Assembly: GCF_003688995.1 (NCBI RefSeq)
Contig: NZ_PENI01000007.1
Span: 186,001-250,000 of the forward strand
Origin: Streptomyces shenzhenensis
Lineage (GTDB): Bacteria; Actinomycetota; Actinomycetes; Streptomycetales; Streptomycetaceae
Length of the DNA: 64,000 nt
Direction: 5' to 3'
Each line of letters opens with the position of its first letter. The first letter of the stretch is position 1. The position numbers and the translations under genes are program-made. Positions 15,586 through 24,910 of the stretch are shown one piece after another. The notes below the pieces were generated by a model, which worked only from the letters and a program-made list of their open reading frames with translations, had not been told where the DNA came from and searched no databases.

Positions 15586-17289
15586 ATGGCTAACCGGTAT
15601 TTCCGATGTCTGAAATTTCTGTGGTTTCGGCGATTTCTACGGTTTCTGCGGTTTCCGCGTTCCCGAATGGTCGGCGCGCCGGCCGCCGTGCTCGCGGCGG
15701 CCGTGCTCAGCGGATGCGTGCCCGTCCAGCCCGTCAGCACGTCCGCACGGCACGAGGACGCCTACGGCTCCCCGGTCGGCAGCCGGCCGGTGCGCGCCGG
15801 CGGCCATCTGACGATGGGGCTTTCGTCCGAACCCGACCGTCTCGACCCGACCACGTCCAGTTCGCTCTACACGCGCTATGTGATGAGCGCGATCTGCGAG
15901 AAGCTCTACGACCTCGACGCCGAGGGCCGGATCGTCCCCCAGCTCGCGGCCGGTCTGCCGGATGTCTCCGCGGACGGGCGCACCGTGACGATCCCGGTCC
16001 GTGACGGCATCGTCTTCGCCGACGGCACCCGGTTCGACGCGGCGGCCGTACGCACCAGCCTGCTTCGTCATCTGACCCTGCCGACCTCGCAGCGCACGCC
16101 CGAGATGGGACCGGTCCGCAGCATCGAGGCCCCCGACGCGCACCATGTGGTGCTCCGCTACAGGTCGCCGTTCGCGCCGATCACCGCCGCGCTCGCCGAC
16201 CGGGCCGGCATGATCATGTCCCCGCGGGCGCTGGCCGCCGAGGGGGACGACTTCGGCGACCGGCCGGTGTGCGTGGGGCCGTTCACGTTCGTCGAGCGGG
16301 TGCCGCAGACCTCCATCACCGTGGCCCGCGATCCGCGCTACTACGGCGCCGCGGACGTCCGCCTCGACCGCATCACCTACCGGATCATGCCCGACGCCAA
16401 CATCCGTGCGGCCAACCTGCGTTCGGGCGACATCCAGGTCGCCGACACCATCTCGCCGCAGGACGTGGACGCCCTGCTGCGGGAACCGGGTCTGAGGCTC
16501 CTGCAGTCCGGCTCGCTCGGCTACTCCGGCATCACCGTCAACACCGGAAACGTCGACGGGGTGGGCAGCCCGACCCGGCGGATCGACACCCCGATGGGGA
16601 GCGACGCCCGGGTGCGGGCCGCCTTCGCCGCCAGCATCGACCGCGCGACCCTGGTCAACACGGTCTTCAACAACTGGTTCGAACCAGCCTGTTCACCGAT
16701 CGCCCCGCACAGCGCCTACGCGTCGGCCGCGAGCAGCGCCTGCCCCGCCTTCGATCCCGAGCGCTCGCGCCGTCTGCTCGCCCGGGCCGGCGTGCGCACC
16801 CCGTACCGGGTGACCCTCCAGGTCACCAACTCCCAGGACCAGGTGCGCTTCGCCCAGGCGTTGCAGGCCAGCGTCGCGGAAGGCGGATTCGACCTGCGGA
16901 TCGTGCCCGTGGAGTACTCCACCCTCCTGGATGTGCAAAAACGCGGGAACTTCGAGCTGTTGATGCTCGGCTGGTCCGGGCGGATCGACCCGGACGCCAA
17001 CACCGCCCGGTTCCTCGCCACCGGCTCCGCCGGAAACTACGGCGGCTTCTCCTCCGCGCGCCTGGATGACCTGCTGGACCGCGCGGCACGCACCACCGAC
17101 ACCGCGGACCGCACCGAGCTGTACGGGCGGGCGGTCGCCGTGCTGCAGAGCCAGAACCCGATCGTCTACACCTACCGGCAGCGGAACCTGACGGTCGTCT
17201 CGGACGCCGTCGCCGGTGTCCGGGTCTACTCCGACGGCGTGGTCCGGCTCGGCGGGGCCGCGTTCCGCGCCGACGGCAAGGAGGGCTGA
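15586..17289 (+). CDS. Peptide-type ABC transporter substrate-binding lipoprotein (SBP family 5)
   Basis: The protein is about 567 residues from the ATG at 15586 (GGAG six bases upstream); a GTG at 15571 is an alternative. The lipoprotein signal is unusual: an N-terminal stretch of Phe/Leu/Arg repeats (FLWFRRFLRFLRF), encoded by imperfect GGTTTC/CGGTTT DNA repeats, precedes the hydrophobic core and the lipobox LSGC (about residues 41-44). The mature part has family-5 motifs: GGHLTMGLSSEPDRLDP, LYDLDAEGRIVPQLA and GPFTFVERVP. It delivers a peptide-like ligand to the permeases encoded next. The ligand may be a gamma-glutamyl compound given the upstream enzyme (inference). Confidence 0.9.
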   Translation: MANRYFRCLKFLWFRRFLRFLRFPRSRMVGAPAAVLAAAVLSGCVPVQPVSTSARHEDAYGSPVGSRPVRAGGHLTMGLSSEPDRLDPTTSSSLYTRYVMSAICEKLYDLDAEGRIVPQLAAGLPDVSADGRTVTIPVRDGIVFADGTRFDAAAVRTSLLRHLTLPTSQRTPEMGPVRSIEAPDAHHVVLRYRSPFAPITAALADRAGMIMSPRALAAEGDDFGDRPVCVGPFTFVERVPQTSITVARDPRYYGAADVRLDRITYRIMPDANIRAANLRSGDIQVADTISPQDVDALLREPGLRLLQSGSLGYSGITVNTGNVDGVGSPTRRIDTPMGSDARVRAAFAASIDRATLVNTVFNNWFEPACSPIAPHSAYASAASSACPAFDPERSRRLLARAGVRTPYRVTLQVTNSQDQVRFAQALQASVAEGGFDLRIVPVEYSTLLDVQKRGNFELLMLGWSGRIDPDANTARFLATGSAGNYGGFSSARLDDLLDRAARTTDTADRTELYGRAVAVLQSQNPIVYTYRQRNLTVVSDAVAGVRVYSDGVVRLGGAAFRADGKEG

Positions 17290-17292
17290 GAG

Positions 17293-18249
17293 ATGGCGCG
17301 TCATCTGCTCCACCGGCTGTGGCAGTCGGCGCTCACCCTGGTCCTCGCGTCGATCGTCGTCTTCGCCGGGATCCGCGCGCTGCCCGGCGACCCGGCGACC
17401 GCGATGGCCGGCGAGGAGGCCGACCCGGCCACGATCCAGGCCGTACGCGCCCGGCTCGGCCTGGACCAGCCGCTTCCGGTGCAGTACCTGAAGTTCGCCG
17501 GGCGCGCCCTCACCGGCGACCTCGGCGTGTCGACGCGTACCGGGACACCGGTCGGCGAGCTGATCCGAGCCACGCTCCCGGTGACCGTCCAGCTCGCCGT
17601 GTACGCGATGGCCGTCGCCGTGCTCGCCGGGACGACGGCCGGCGTGCTGGCCGCCGTCTTCCGCGGCCGGTGGCCGGAGTGGGCGGCCAACGCCCTGTCG
17701 CTGACGGCCCTTTCGGTCCCCACCTTCTGGCTGGGCATCCTCGCCGTGCTGTATCTCTCCGTACACCTCGGCTGGTTCCCCGCGTCCGGGTACGTCTCGC
17801 CCTTCGACCACCCGGTGCGCGGCCTGTACTACCTGACGCTGCCCGCGCTGATCCTCGGGCTGACGCACTCGGCGGTTCTCCAACGCCAGACGCGGGCCTC
17901 GATGACCGGCACGCTGTCCGCGGACTTCGTCCGCACCGCCCGCGCCAAGGGGCTCGGCGGCACCGCGGTGGTGTTCCGGTACGGGCTGCGCAACAGCCTG
18001 ATCGTGGTGGTCACGGTCGTCGGCCTGCAACTGGGCGGGCTGATCGGCGGCGCGGTGGTCACCGAGCGGATCTTCACGCTGCCCGGCATCGGGAAGCTGA
18101 CCCTCGACTCGGTGTTCACCCGGGACTACCCGGTCGTCCAGGCCGTGGTGCTGGTGATCACCGCCTCGTACATCGTGATCAATCTGCTGGTCGACGTGCT
18201 GTACACGGTCATCGATCCGCGGATACGAGTCTCCGGGAGGTCCCGATGA
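17293..18249 (+). CDS. ABC transporter permease (DppB/OppB type)
   Basis: The 318-residue inner-membrane permease has six transmembrane segments. The N terminus HLLHRLWQSALTLVLASIVVF is typical of DppB, and the EAA loop RTARAKGLGGTAVVFRYGLRNSL lies around residues 214-236. It starts four bases after the binding-protein stop and overlaps the next permease by the ATGA stop-start, so the operon is translationally coupled. Confidence 0.93.
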   Translation: MARHLLHRLWQSALTLVLASIVVFAGIRALPGDPATAMAGEEADPATIQAVRARLGLDQPLPVQYLKFAGRALTGDLGVSTRTGTPVGELIRATLPVTVQLAVYAMAVAVLAGTTAGVLAAVFRGRWPEWAANALSLTALSVPTFWLGILAVLYLSVHLGWFPASGYVSPFDHPVRGLYYLTLPALILGLTHSAVLQRQTRASMTGTLSADFVRTARAKGLGGTAVVFRYGLRNSLIVVVTVVGLQLGGLIGGAVVTERIFTLPGIGKLTLDSVFTRDYPVVQAVVLVITASYIVINLLVDVLYTVIDPRIRVSGRSR

Positions 18250-19154
18250 CGACCGCTGCGGCGGCCACCGCCGCCCCGGACGGCGCGCTCCCCGGCCCCG
18301 GCCGGACCCACGGCCGGGCGCTGCGCACGCTGGTCCGCAACCCGATGGGCGTGGCCGGCGGCATCCTGCTGCTGATCGTGGTGCTGGCCGGGGTCCTCGC
18401 CCCGCTGCTCGCGCCCGGTCCGCCGACCGAGGTGCACTTCTCGACGCCGTTCCAGCAGCCCGCCACCGTCGGTTTCCCGCTGGGCACCGACGACCTGGGA
18501 CGGGACATCCTCTCCCGGGTGCTGTACGGGACGCGGGCCTCGCTGGAGGTCGGTGTGCTGTCCGTGCTGCTCGCCGTGGTGGCCGGGGTACCGCTCGGGC
18601 TGCTCGCCGGCTACTGGCGGTGGCTGGACGCGCTCGTGTCACGGCTGGCCGACCTGATGCTCGCGTTCCCCTTCCTGATCCTCGCGGTGGGTCTCGCCGC
18701 CATCAACGGCGGCGGTCTCGGCAACGCGGCGATCGCGCTCGGCATCGCCAACGTCCCGGCGATGATCCGGGTGGTGCGGGCCGAGACGCTGCGGCTGGCC
18801 GAGGCCGACTTCGTCCTCGCCGCCCACGCCATGGACGCCGGGCCGCTGCGCGTCCTGGGCCGGCACATCCTGCCGAACGCCCTGTCCGCGATCATCGTGC
18901 AGGCCACGCTCGTGATGCCGGCCGCGGTCCTCGGCGAGGCGGTGCTGTCCTTCCTCGGCCTCGGCATCCAGCCGCCCGACCCCAGCCTGGGCATCATGCT
19001 CTCCGACGCCCAGAACTATCTGCTGCGCACGCCGTGGCCCGGCGTCTTCCCCGGGCTCGCGATCGCCCTGATCTGCCTGGGCTTCAATCTGTTCGGCGAC
19101 GCCCTGCGGGACGCGCTGGACCCGCGGACGAGCGGTTCGGGAGAGCGGTCATGA
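18246..19154 (+). CDS. ABC transporter permease (DppC/OppC type)
   Basis: The 302-residue permease starts at the ATG overlapping the previous stop. It carries the DppC-type N-terminal domain (RTLVRNPMGVAGGILLLIVV), the GTDDLGRDILSRVLYGTRASL motif (about 81-101) and an EAA loop near FVLAAHAMDAGPLRVLGRHILPN. It pairs with the preceding permease to form the membrane channel and overlaps the ATPase gene by ATGA. Confidence 0.93.
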   Translation: MTTAAAATAAPDGALPGPGRTHGRALRTLVRNPMGVAGGILLLIVVLAGVLAPLLAPGPPTEVHFSTPFQQPATVGFPLGTDDLGRDILSRVLYGTRASLEVGVLSVLLAVVAGVPLGLLAGYWRWLDALVSRLADLMLAFPFLILAVGLAAINGGGLGNAAIALGIANVPAMIRVVRAETLRLAEADFVLAAHAMDAGPLRVLGRHILPNALSAIIVQATLVMPAAVLGEAVLSFLGLGIQPPDPSLGIMLSDAQNYLLRTPWPGVFPGLAIALICLGFNLFGDALRDALDPRTSGSGERS

Positions 19155-20806
19155 CACTTCTGGAAGTGGCGAACCTCAGCGTCTCCTTCGGCGCAACACC
19201 CGCCGTCCGTGGCGCGGAGCTGACCCTGATGCCGGGTGAACGGGTCGCCGTGGTCGGCGAGTCGGGCTCCGGCAAGTCGACGCTGGCACACGCCGTCATG
19301 GGCCTGCTGCCCGGCTCCGGACGGGTGACCGGGGGCACAATCCGGCTGCGCGGGGAGGACGTCGTACGGGCCCCGGAGAAGCGTCTGCGGCAGTTGCGCG
19401 GGCGGGCGGTCGGGCTGGTGCCGCAGGACCCGATGACCAATCTCAACCCGGTGACCCGGGTCGGCCGGCAGGTCGCCGAGACCCTGCTGGCCCACGGTCT
19501 GGCCGGCCGGCGCGAGGCCCCGGGCCGCGCCGTGGAACTCCTCGCCCAGGCCGGACTGCCCGAGCCCGGACGGCGGGCCCGCCAGTACCCGCACGAGCTG
19601 TCCGGCGGCCAGCGGCAGCGGGTGCTGATCGCGATCGGTCTGGCCTGCCGGCCCGACCTGCTCATCGCGGACGAGCCGACGTCCGCGCTGGACGTGACCG
19701 TGCAGCAGCAGATCCTCGACCATCTGGACGGGCTGACCCGGGAACTGGGCACGGCACTGCTGCTGATCACCCACGATCTGGGGCTGGCCGCGGACCGGGC
19801 AGACCGGGTCGTCGTCATGTCCCGGGGCGCCGTGGTGGAGACGGGTCCGGCCCGGCAGGTGCTCGGCTCACCCCGGCACGAGTACACCCGCCGACTGGTG
19901 GCGGCGGCCCCGTCCCTCGGTGCCACGGTCCGCGAGCGGACGCCGGGGCCCGGCGCCGCACCGGGCGCCGCCCGGCCGCCCGCGGCCGCCGCCCGGCCGC
20001 CCGCGGCCGCCGCCGGGCCGCTGCTCGCCGTCGAACACGTCACGAAGGAGTACCGGCTGCGCGGCGGCGCCCGCTTCCGTGCGGTGGACGACGTGTCGTT
20101 CACCGTGGGACACGGACGGACCACCGCGTTCGTCGGCGAGTCGGGCTCGGGGAAGACCACCACCGCGCGCATGGTGCTGGGGCTGCTGGAGCCGACCGGC
20201 GGCACCGTCCGCCTCGACGGCGCGCCGGTCTCCGGGGCCGCCACGGCGCGCGGGCCCGCGCGCCGGGCCGCCCGGCGGGCCATGCAGCCGGTCTTCCAGG
20301 ATCCGTACGCCTCCCTCGACCCGATGTTCACCGTGGAACGCCTGATAGCCGAGCCGTTGACGGTGTTCGGCGTCGGCGACCGGGACGAGCGGCGGGCCCG
20401 GGTGGCCCGGCTCCTCGATCAGGTCGCGCTGCCCGCCGACGTCGCGCGGCGCTATCCCAACGAGCTGTCCGGCGGGCAGCGGCAGCGGGTGGCGATCGCC
20501 CGGGCCCTGGCCCTGGAACCCCGGCTCGTCGTCTGCGACGAGCCGGTGTCGGCGCTGGACGTCCTCGTGCAGGACCAGATCCTGCGCCTGCTCCGGTCCC
20601 TCCAGGACGAGTTGGGCATCGGCTATCTGTTCATCTCGCACGATCTGGCGGTGGTGCGCGCCCTCGCCCATGACGTCGTGGTCATGCGTGCGGGCCGGGT
20701 CGTCGAGCGGGGCCCGGTGGACGCGGTGCTCGGGGCACCGTCCGACCCGTACACCCGGCAGTTGCTGGCGGCGGTGCCCGGCGCCGGCCTGACGCACCGT
20801 CCTTAA
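19151..20806 (+). CDS. Fused dipeptide-type ABC ATPase (DppD-DppF)
   Basis: The 551-residue protein contains two complete nucleotide-binding domains. The first has GESGSGKST (about 36-44), LSGGQRQRV and DEPTSALD; the second has GESGSGKTT, LSGGQRQRV and DEPVSALD. Both have H-loop histidines (LLITHDL, FISHDL). In most operons these are separate DppD and DppF proteins. The linker (about 265-295) is low-complexity and contains a tandem 21-base duplication (19970-20011) coding for ARPPAAA twice. It ends the operon, which is closed by the hairpin at 20833-20880. Confidence 0.93.
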   Translation: MTLLEVANLSVSFGATPAVRGAELTLMPGERVAVVGESGSGKSTLAHAVMGLLPGSGRVTGGTIRLRGEDVVRAPEKRLRQLRGRAVGLVPQDPMTNLNPVTRVGRQVAETLLAHGLAGRREAPGRAVELLAQAGLPEPGRRARQYPHELSGGQRQRVLIAIGLACRPDLLIADEPTSALDVTVQQQILDHLDGLTRELGTALLLITHDLGLAADRADRVVVMSRGAVVETGPARQVLGSPRHEYTRRLVAAAPSLGATVRERTPGPGAAPGAARPPAAAARPPAAAAGPLLAVEHVTKEYRLRGGARFRAVDDVSFTVGHGRTTAFVGESGSGKTTTARMVLGLLEPTGGTVRLDGAPVSGAATARGPARRAARRAMQPVFQDPYASLDPMFTVERLIAEPLTVFGVGDRDERRARVARLLDQVALPADVARRYPNELSGGQRQRVAIARALALEPRLVVCDEPVSALDVLVQDQILRLLRSLQDELGIGYLFISHDLAVVRALAHDVVVMRAGRVVERGPVDAVLGAPSDPYTRQLLAAVPGAGLTHRP

Positions 20807-20832
20807 CACCCGGCCGGACACCCGGCACAGCG

Positions 20833-20880
20833 TCCGTGGCCCCGGCACGCCCCCTCGCGGGGCGGTGCCGAGGCCACGGA
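20833..20880. terminator. Strong bidirectional hairpin terminator
   Basis: The stem pairs TCCGTGGCC...GGCCACGGA, CCGGCAC...GTGCCG and GCCCC...GGGGC around a CTCGC loop, with only a small bulge. It lies between two convergent operons, the dipeptide transporter (plus) and the siderophore transporter (minus). No U tract follows, as is common in Streptomyces. Confidence 0.8.
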
Positions 20881-20907
20881 TGGGGACGCGTGCCGTCGAG
20901 GGCCGCG

Positions 20908-22995
20908 TCAGCACCGCGCCTTCCCCGCGCCGCGCCGGGTGCGGACGAGCAGGTACAGGAAGTACGGCGTGCCGATGACCGCCGTCATCAGGCCTGCGCC
21001 GAGCTGGGCCGGTGCGATCACCGTGCGGCCGAGCAGGTCCGCGGCGCAGACCAGGGCGGCGCCGAGCAGAACCGCCACGGGTACGACCCGTACGTGCCGG
21101 CGTCCGACCAGGGCGCGTGCCGCGTGCGGGGCGACCAGCCCGACGAAGCCGATCGTGCCCGCGGCGGCGACGGCGGTGGCGCTCAGCAGCACCCCGACGG
21201 CCAGGAATCCGAGCCGGGCCGGTGCCAGGCGCAGGCCGAGCAGCCGGGGCGTGTCCTCGTCTAGGGACACCAGGTCGAGTTCGGTGCGCCGTACGACGGC
21301 GACCGCGACGCCCAGCAGCAGGGCGGCGCCGACGGGCAGCGCGTCGGGCAGGGTCCTGCCGTAGGTGGAGCCGGACAGCCAGGTGAGCGCCTTCGCCGCG
21401 TTGAACGGGTCGGTGAGCACGATGAGCAGGCTGATGAGGGAGGCAGCGGCGGCGGACACGCCGACGCCCACCAGGACCAGCCGGTGCTGCCCGAAGCCGC
21501 CGCGGGCGGCGAGCCCGAACACGAGGACGGCGGCGCCGGCCGCGCCCGCGAACGCGGCTGCGGCGATGCCCCAGGAACCGGCGAGCGGTGCCGTCGTCAC
21601 GAGCAGGACGGCGCCGAGGGCGGCTCCGCCGGAGACACCGAGGACACCGGGTTCCGCGAGCGGGTTGCGGGTGACGGCCTGGACGAGGGCTCCGGCCAGG
21701 GCCAGCGCCGCGCCCGCGAGCAGCGCCGCGAGGACCCGTGGCACCCGGGTGTCGAGGACGAAGGCGACGGACCGGCCGGCCCTGCCCTGCGCCCAGTTGA
21801 CCACGTCGCCCAGCAGCAGCCGGGTGTCGCCGAGCAGCACCGCGGCGACGGTCACCCCGGCCAGGGCGGCGGCGAGCAGTGCGAGGGTCACGAGGAAGGC
21901 CGCCCGGCCCGGAATGCGCAGCCGCTCCGGCGCGCTCACGGCGGCGCTGTCGCGCGCCCGCAGGGCCATGCCGACCAGGAAGACCGCGCCGAGGAGGCTG
22001 GTGACGACCCCGGTGGGCACGGCGACGGCGGTCCCGGCCGGTACGACGGCGCGCAGCAGGACGTCGGAGCCGAGCACCAGGCCGGCGCCGGCCAGCGCCG
22101 CGGTGGGCAGGCCGAGCCGGGTCCGGGTGAACGGCCGGATCCGGCGGGCGAGCGGGCGCACCAGGGCGGGTGCGCACAGGCCGACGAAGCCGAGCGGTCC
22201 GGCGAGGGTGACGGCCGCCGCGGAGAGCAGCGCGGCCAGCACCACCACGGTGATCCGGGTGCCGCGGACCGGGACGCCGAGGCCACGGGCCGCCTCGTCG
22301 CCGAGGGCCAGGGCGTCCACCCGGCGGGCCGTCAGCAGCAGTCCGAGCAGGCCGGCCGCGGCGACGGGCGCCATCTGGGCCACCCCGCCGAAGCCGTTCT
22401 GGCTGATGCTGCCCTGGCCCCATTGGTAGAGGCCGTCGGTCTGCTCGGGGAACAGCAGGAGCAGCCCCTGGGTAACGGAGGACAGCCCGAGGGTCAGGGC
22501 GCTTCCGGCCAGCACCAGGCGGACGGTGTCCGCTCCCGGTCCGGACAGGGCGACGACGACGGCCGCCGCGGCGAGCCCGCCGAGGAACGCCACGCCCGAG
22601 GAGGCCGCCAGGGGCAGCGCCACCCCGGTGACGGTGAGCAGGCCGAGGGCGAGGTAGGAGCCGGCGTTCACGGCCAGGGTGTCGGGTGCGGCGAGCACAT
22701 TGCGGCTGACGGCCTGGAGTGCGGCGCCGGCCGCGCCGAGCGCGGCACCGACCAGCAGCCCGGCGGTCATCCGGGGCAGCCGCGAGGCGATCACGACGGA
22801 CGCGTCGGCGGGATCGGCCCGGCCGGTGAGGGCCTGCCACACCTCGGCCGGGCCGACGGCCGCCGTGCCCTGGGTGATGTCGACGACGGCGAGGGCGGCG
22901 ACCAGGAGCACGAGCGCGGCCGTCACCACGGCCGCGGCCGTCCGGGCCGCGACGGCCGGTGAGCCGGTGGCGGGAGCTGTTGCGGTGACGGCCAT
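20908..22995 (-). CDS. Fused FecCD-type iron-siderophore ABC permease (FhuB-like)
   Basis: At 695 residues and about 18-20 membrane segments, this is twice the size of a single FecC/FecD permease. The two halves repeat the same pattern: LLVGAALGAAGAALQAVSRN with LAGPLGFVGLCAPALVR in the first, and LLAGAALALAGALVQAVTRN with AAGTIGFVGLVAPHAAR in the second. It forms the complete membrane channel for ferric-siderophore import and lies immediately downstream of its binding protein (four-base gap). It belongs to the iron-box-controlled operon with the ATPase and binding protein. Confidence 0.93.
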   Translation of the reverse strand: MAVTATAPATGSPAVAARTAAAVVTAALVLLVAALAVVDITQGTAAVGPAEVWQALTGRADPADASVVIASRLPRMTAGLLVGAALGAAGAALQAVSRNVLAAPDTLAVNAGSYLALGLLTVTGVALPLAASSGVAFLGGLAAAAVVVALSGPGADTVRLVLAGSALTLGLSSVTQGLLLLFPEQTDGLYQWGQGSISQNGFGGVAQMAPVAAAGLLGLLLTARRVDALALGDEAARGLGVPVRGTRITVVVLAALLSAAAVTLAGPLGFVGLCAPALVRPLARRIRPFTRTRLGLPTAALAGAGLVLGSDVLLRAVVPAGTAVAVPTGVVTSLLGAVFLVGMALRARDSAAVSAPERLRIPGRAAFLVTLALLAAALAGVTVAAVLLGDTRLLLGDVVNWAQGRAGRSVAFVLDTRVPRVLAALLAGAALALAGALVQAVTRNPLAEPGVLGVSGGAALGAVLLVTTAPLAGSWGIAAAAFAGAAGAAVLVFGLAARGGFGQHRLVLVGVGVSAAAASLISLLIVLTDPFNAAKALTWLSGSTYGRTLPDALPVGAALLLGVAVAVVRRTELDLVSLDEDTPRLLGLRLAPARLGFLAVGVLLSATAVAAAGTIGFVGLVAPHAARALVGRRHVRVVPVAVLLGAALVCAADLLGRTVIAPAQLGAGLMTAVIGTPYFLYLLVRTRRGAGKARC

Positions 22996-22999
22996 GGCG

Positions 23000-23968
23000 C
23001 TACTTCGTCAGGGCGGCGACGACGGCGTCGACGTACGCCTGCATGGACAGCGGGCCGCCGAACATCCAGATGCCGTCGGGCAGTCGGTGCACGGTGTCCT
23101 TCTTCACGAACGGCAGCGACTTCCACACCGCGTTGCGGGCGAGGTCGTCCTTGAAGGGGTCGCTGTCCTCGCTGCCGATGTAGGCGAACTCCACGTCGCC
23201 GAGGCCGGTCAGCCCCTCGACGTCGGTGGCGGCCAGGCCGTAGTCGGCGTCGCCCTTGACGGTCCAGGCGTTCTTCAGGCCGATCGCCTCGTTGACGGCC
23301 CCGATCAGTGAGCCGCTGGTGTAGGGGCGTATGGAGACCTGGTTGGCGGCGACGTAGCCGTCGGCGAAGGCGATCCTCCGGCCGGCGAGCCCGGCGTCGG
23401 CGAGCGCCTTCCTGCCCTCGGTGACCTTGGCGTCGAAGGACTGCTTGACCTTCTCGGCCCGCTCGGTGGTGCCGGTCGCCTCGGCGATCAGGTCGAGGTT
23501 CTCCTTCATCTGCCCGATCTGGTCGGACGCCTTGGCGGAGCGCACCTCGAGGACCGGGGCGATCTTCCGCAGCTGCTTGACGGCGGAGGCCGGCAGATCG
23601 GTGGTGGCGACGATCAGGTCGGGGGCGAGCGCGGCGACGGTGTCCATGCTGGGTTCGCCGCGGGTGCCGATGTCCTTGGGCGAGTTCGTCAGCGGGGCGG
23701 AGGTGTCCCAGGTTCCGTAGCCCTTGACGTCGGCGACGCCGACGGGGTCGACCCCGAGCGACACGAGGCTCTCGACGACGTTCCACTCGGTGCCGACGAC
23801 CTTCTCGGCGGGCCCGTCGAGCTTCACCTTCTGACCGGTCGCGTCGGTCAGGGTGATGCTCCGTGCGCTGGAGTCGGCGCCGGTGGCGGCGGGCTCGGTG
23901 GTGCCGCACCCGGCGAGTGCGACGACGGCGGCTGACACGGCGCACAGGGCGATGAGATGACGTCTCAT
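23000..23968 (-). CDS. Iron-siderophore ABC transporter substrate-binding lipoprotein
   Basis: The 322-residue protein starts MRRHLIALCAVSAAVVALAGCG, a lipoprotein signal with lipobox LAGC (Cys21), and has the class III (FecB/FhuD-like) periplasmic-binding fold. Visible markers are KVVGTEWNVVESLVSLGVDPVGVAD and LAPDLIVATTD. The upstream frame is open into the ATPase gene, but the ATG at 23968 overlaps the ATPase stop by four bases and gives the proper signal peptide. It captures a ferric siderophore outside the membrane for the fused permease. Confidence 0.92.
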   Translation of the reverse strand: MRRHLIALCAVSAAVVALAGCGTTEPAATGADSSARSITLTDATGQKVKLDGPAEKVVGTEWNVVESLVSLGVDPVGVADVKGYGTWDTSAPLTNSPKDIGTRGEPSMDTVAALAPDLIVATTDLPASAVKQLRKIAPVLEVRSAKASDQIGQMKENLDLIAEATGTTERAEKVKQSFDAKVTEGRKALADAGLAGRRIAFADGYVAANQVSIRPYTSGSLIGAVNEAIGLKNAWTVKGDADYGLAATDVEGLTGLGDVEFAYIGSEDSDPFKDDLARNAVWKSLPFVKKDTVHRLPDGIWMFGGPLSMQAYVDAVVAALTK

Positions 23969-24837
23969 GGGGTGGTACTGAGCCTTTCGGTTCGTGCGTG
24001 GTGGCGGCCGACGGCGCGGGTGCGCAGCCGGCCCGTGAGCGGATCGGTGTCGACGTCGACGCGGATGCCGTAGGTCTCGGTCAGGCGGCCGGCGGTGAGC
24101 ACGTCCTCGGGCCGGCCGTCGGCGACGATCCGTCCGGCGCCGAGCAGGGTGATCCGGTCGGCGACGGCGGCCGCCTGGTCCAGGTCGTGCAGGACGACGC
24201 CGACTGCGATGCCGTGCCGGTCCGCCAGGTCCCTGATCAGATCGAGCAGTTCGACCTGGTAGCGGAGGTCGAGATAGGTCGTGGGCTCGTCCAGGAGGAG
24301 CACTCCGGTCTCCTGGGCGAGGCAGCCGGCGAGCCAGACGCGCTGGAGCTGCCCGCCCGAGAGGTGTTCGGCTCCGCGGTCGGCGAGGTCCGTCACATCG
24401 GTCATGGCCAGCGCGCGCTGCACGGCCGCCGCGCCGTCCGGGTCCGCTCTCCCCCAGCGCCCCCGGTACGGGTGGCGGCCGAACTCCACGATGTCCCGCA
24501 CGGTCAGTCCGCCGGGCGTGGGGCGCCCCTGGCCCAGCAGTGCCACGCGCCACGCGAACTCCCGGGCCGTCAGGGCGAGCCCGTCGGTCGCCGTGCCGTC
24601 CCCGGAGCCCAGGGTGAGCGTGGCGGTGCGGGCGCGTTGCAGGCGCGCCAGGGTGCGCAGCAGCGTCGACTTGCCGCTGCCGTTGGGCCCCACGAGTGCG
24701 GTCACCTCGCCGGGCCTGAGCGTGATCGCCGCGTCGTGCACGACGTCCGTGCCGTCGTACGACACGGTCACGTCCCGAGCGGTCAACTCGTGCCCGGCCA
24801 CGGGGGATGCCGTGGTTGTCTCTTCACCAGAACTCAC
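23965..24837 (-). CDS. Iron-siderophore ABC transporter ATPase (FecE/FepC type)
   Basis: The 290-residue ATPase has Walker A GPNGSGKST (about 52-60), signature LSGGQLQRVW (about 155-164), Walker B VLLLDEPTTYLDL and H-loop VVLHDLDQA. It is first in the minus-strand siderophore operon. The start is GTG at 24837 and lies only about six bases from iron box 1; no Shine-Dalgarno sequence is visible, so the transcript may be leaderless or nearly so. Repression by iron-loaded DmdR/IdeR is expected. Confidence 0.92.
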   Translation of the reverse strand: MSSGEETTTASPVAGHELTARDVTVSYDGTDVVHDAAITLRPGEVTALVGPNGSGKSTLLRTLARLQRARTATLTLGSGDGTATDGLALTAREFAWRVALLGQGRPTPGGLTVRDIVEFGRHPYRGRWGRADPDGAAAVQRALAMTDVTDLADRGAEHLSGGQLQRVWLAGCLAQETGVLLLDEPTTYLDLRYQVELLDLIRDLADRHGIAVGVVLHDLDQAAAVADRITLLGAGRIVADGRPEDVLTAGRLTETYGIRVDVDTDPLTGRLRTRAVGRHHARTERLSTTP

Positions 24838-24842
24838 GAGGG

Positions 24843-24859
24843 AAGGTTAGCCTAACCTT
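24843..24859. promoter_or_regulatory. Iron box 1 (DmdR/IdeR operator)
   Basis: AAGGTTAGCCTAACCTT is a perfect 17-base palindrome matching the core of the DtxR/IdeR/DmdR iron-box consensus (GGTTAGGCTAACC). It lies just ahead of the ATPase start on the minus strand and should repress the siderophore transporter when iron is plentiful. Confidence 0.9.
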
Positions 24860-24887
24860 ACCAATGCCCCTCTGTGAGGCTTCTAAC

Positions 24888-24906
24888 TAAAGTTAGGCTA
24901 ACCTTC
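24888..24906. promoter_or_regulatory. Iron box 2 (DmdR/IdeR operator)
   Basis: TAAAGTTAGGCTAACCTTC matches the 19-base iron-box consensus closely, with the TTAGGCTAACCT core intact. It ends four bases before the ATG of the siderophore-interacting protein on the plus strand. Together with box 1 it makes a two-operator divergent iron-regulated promoter. Confidence 0.9.
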
Positions 24907-24910
24907 TTTC

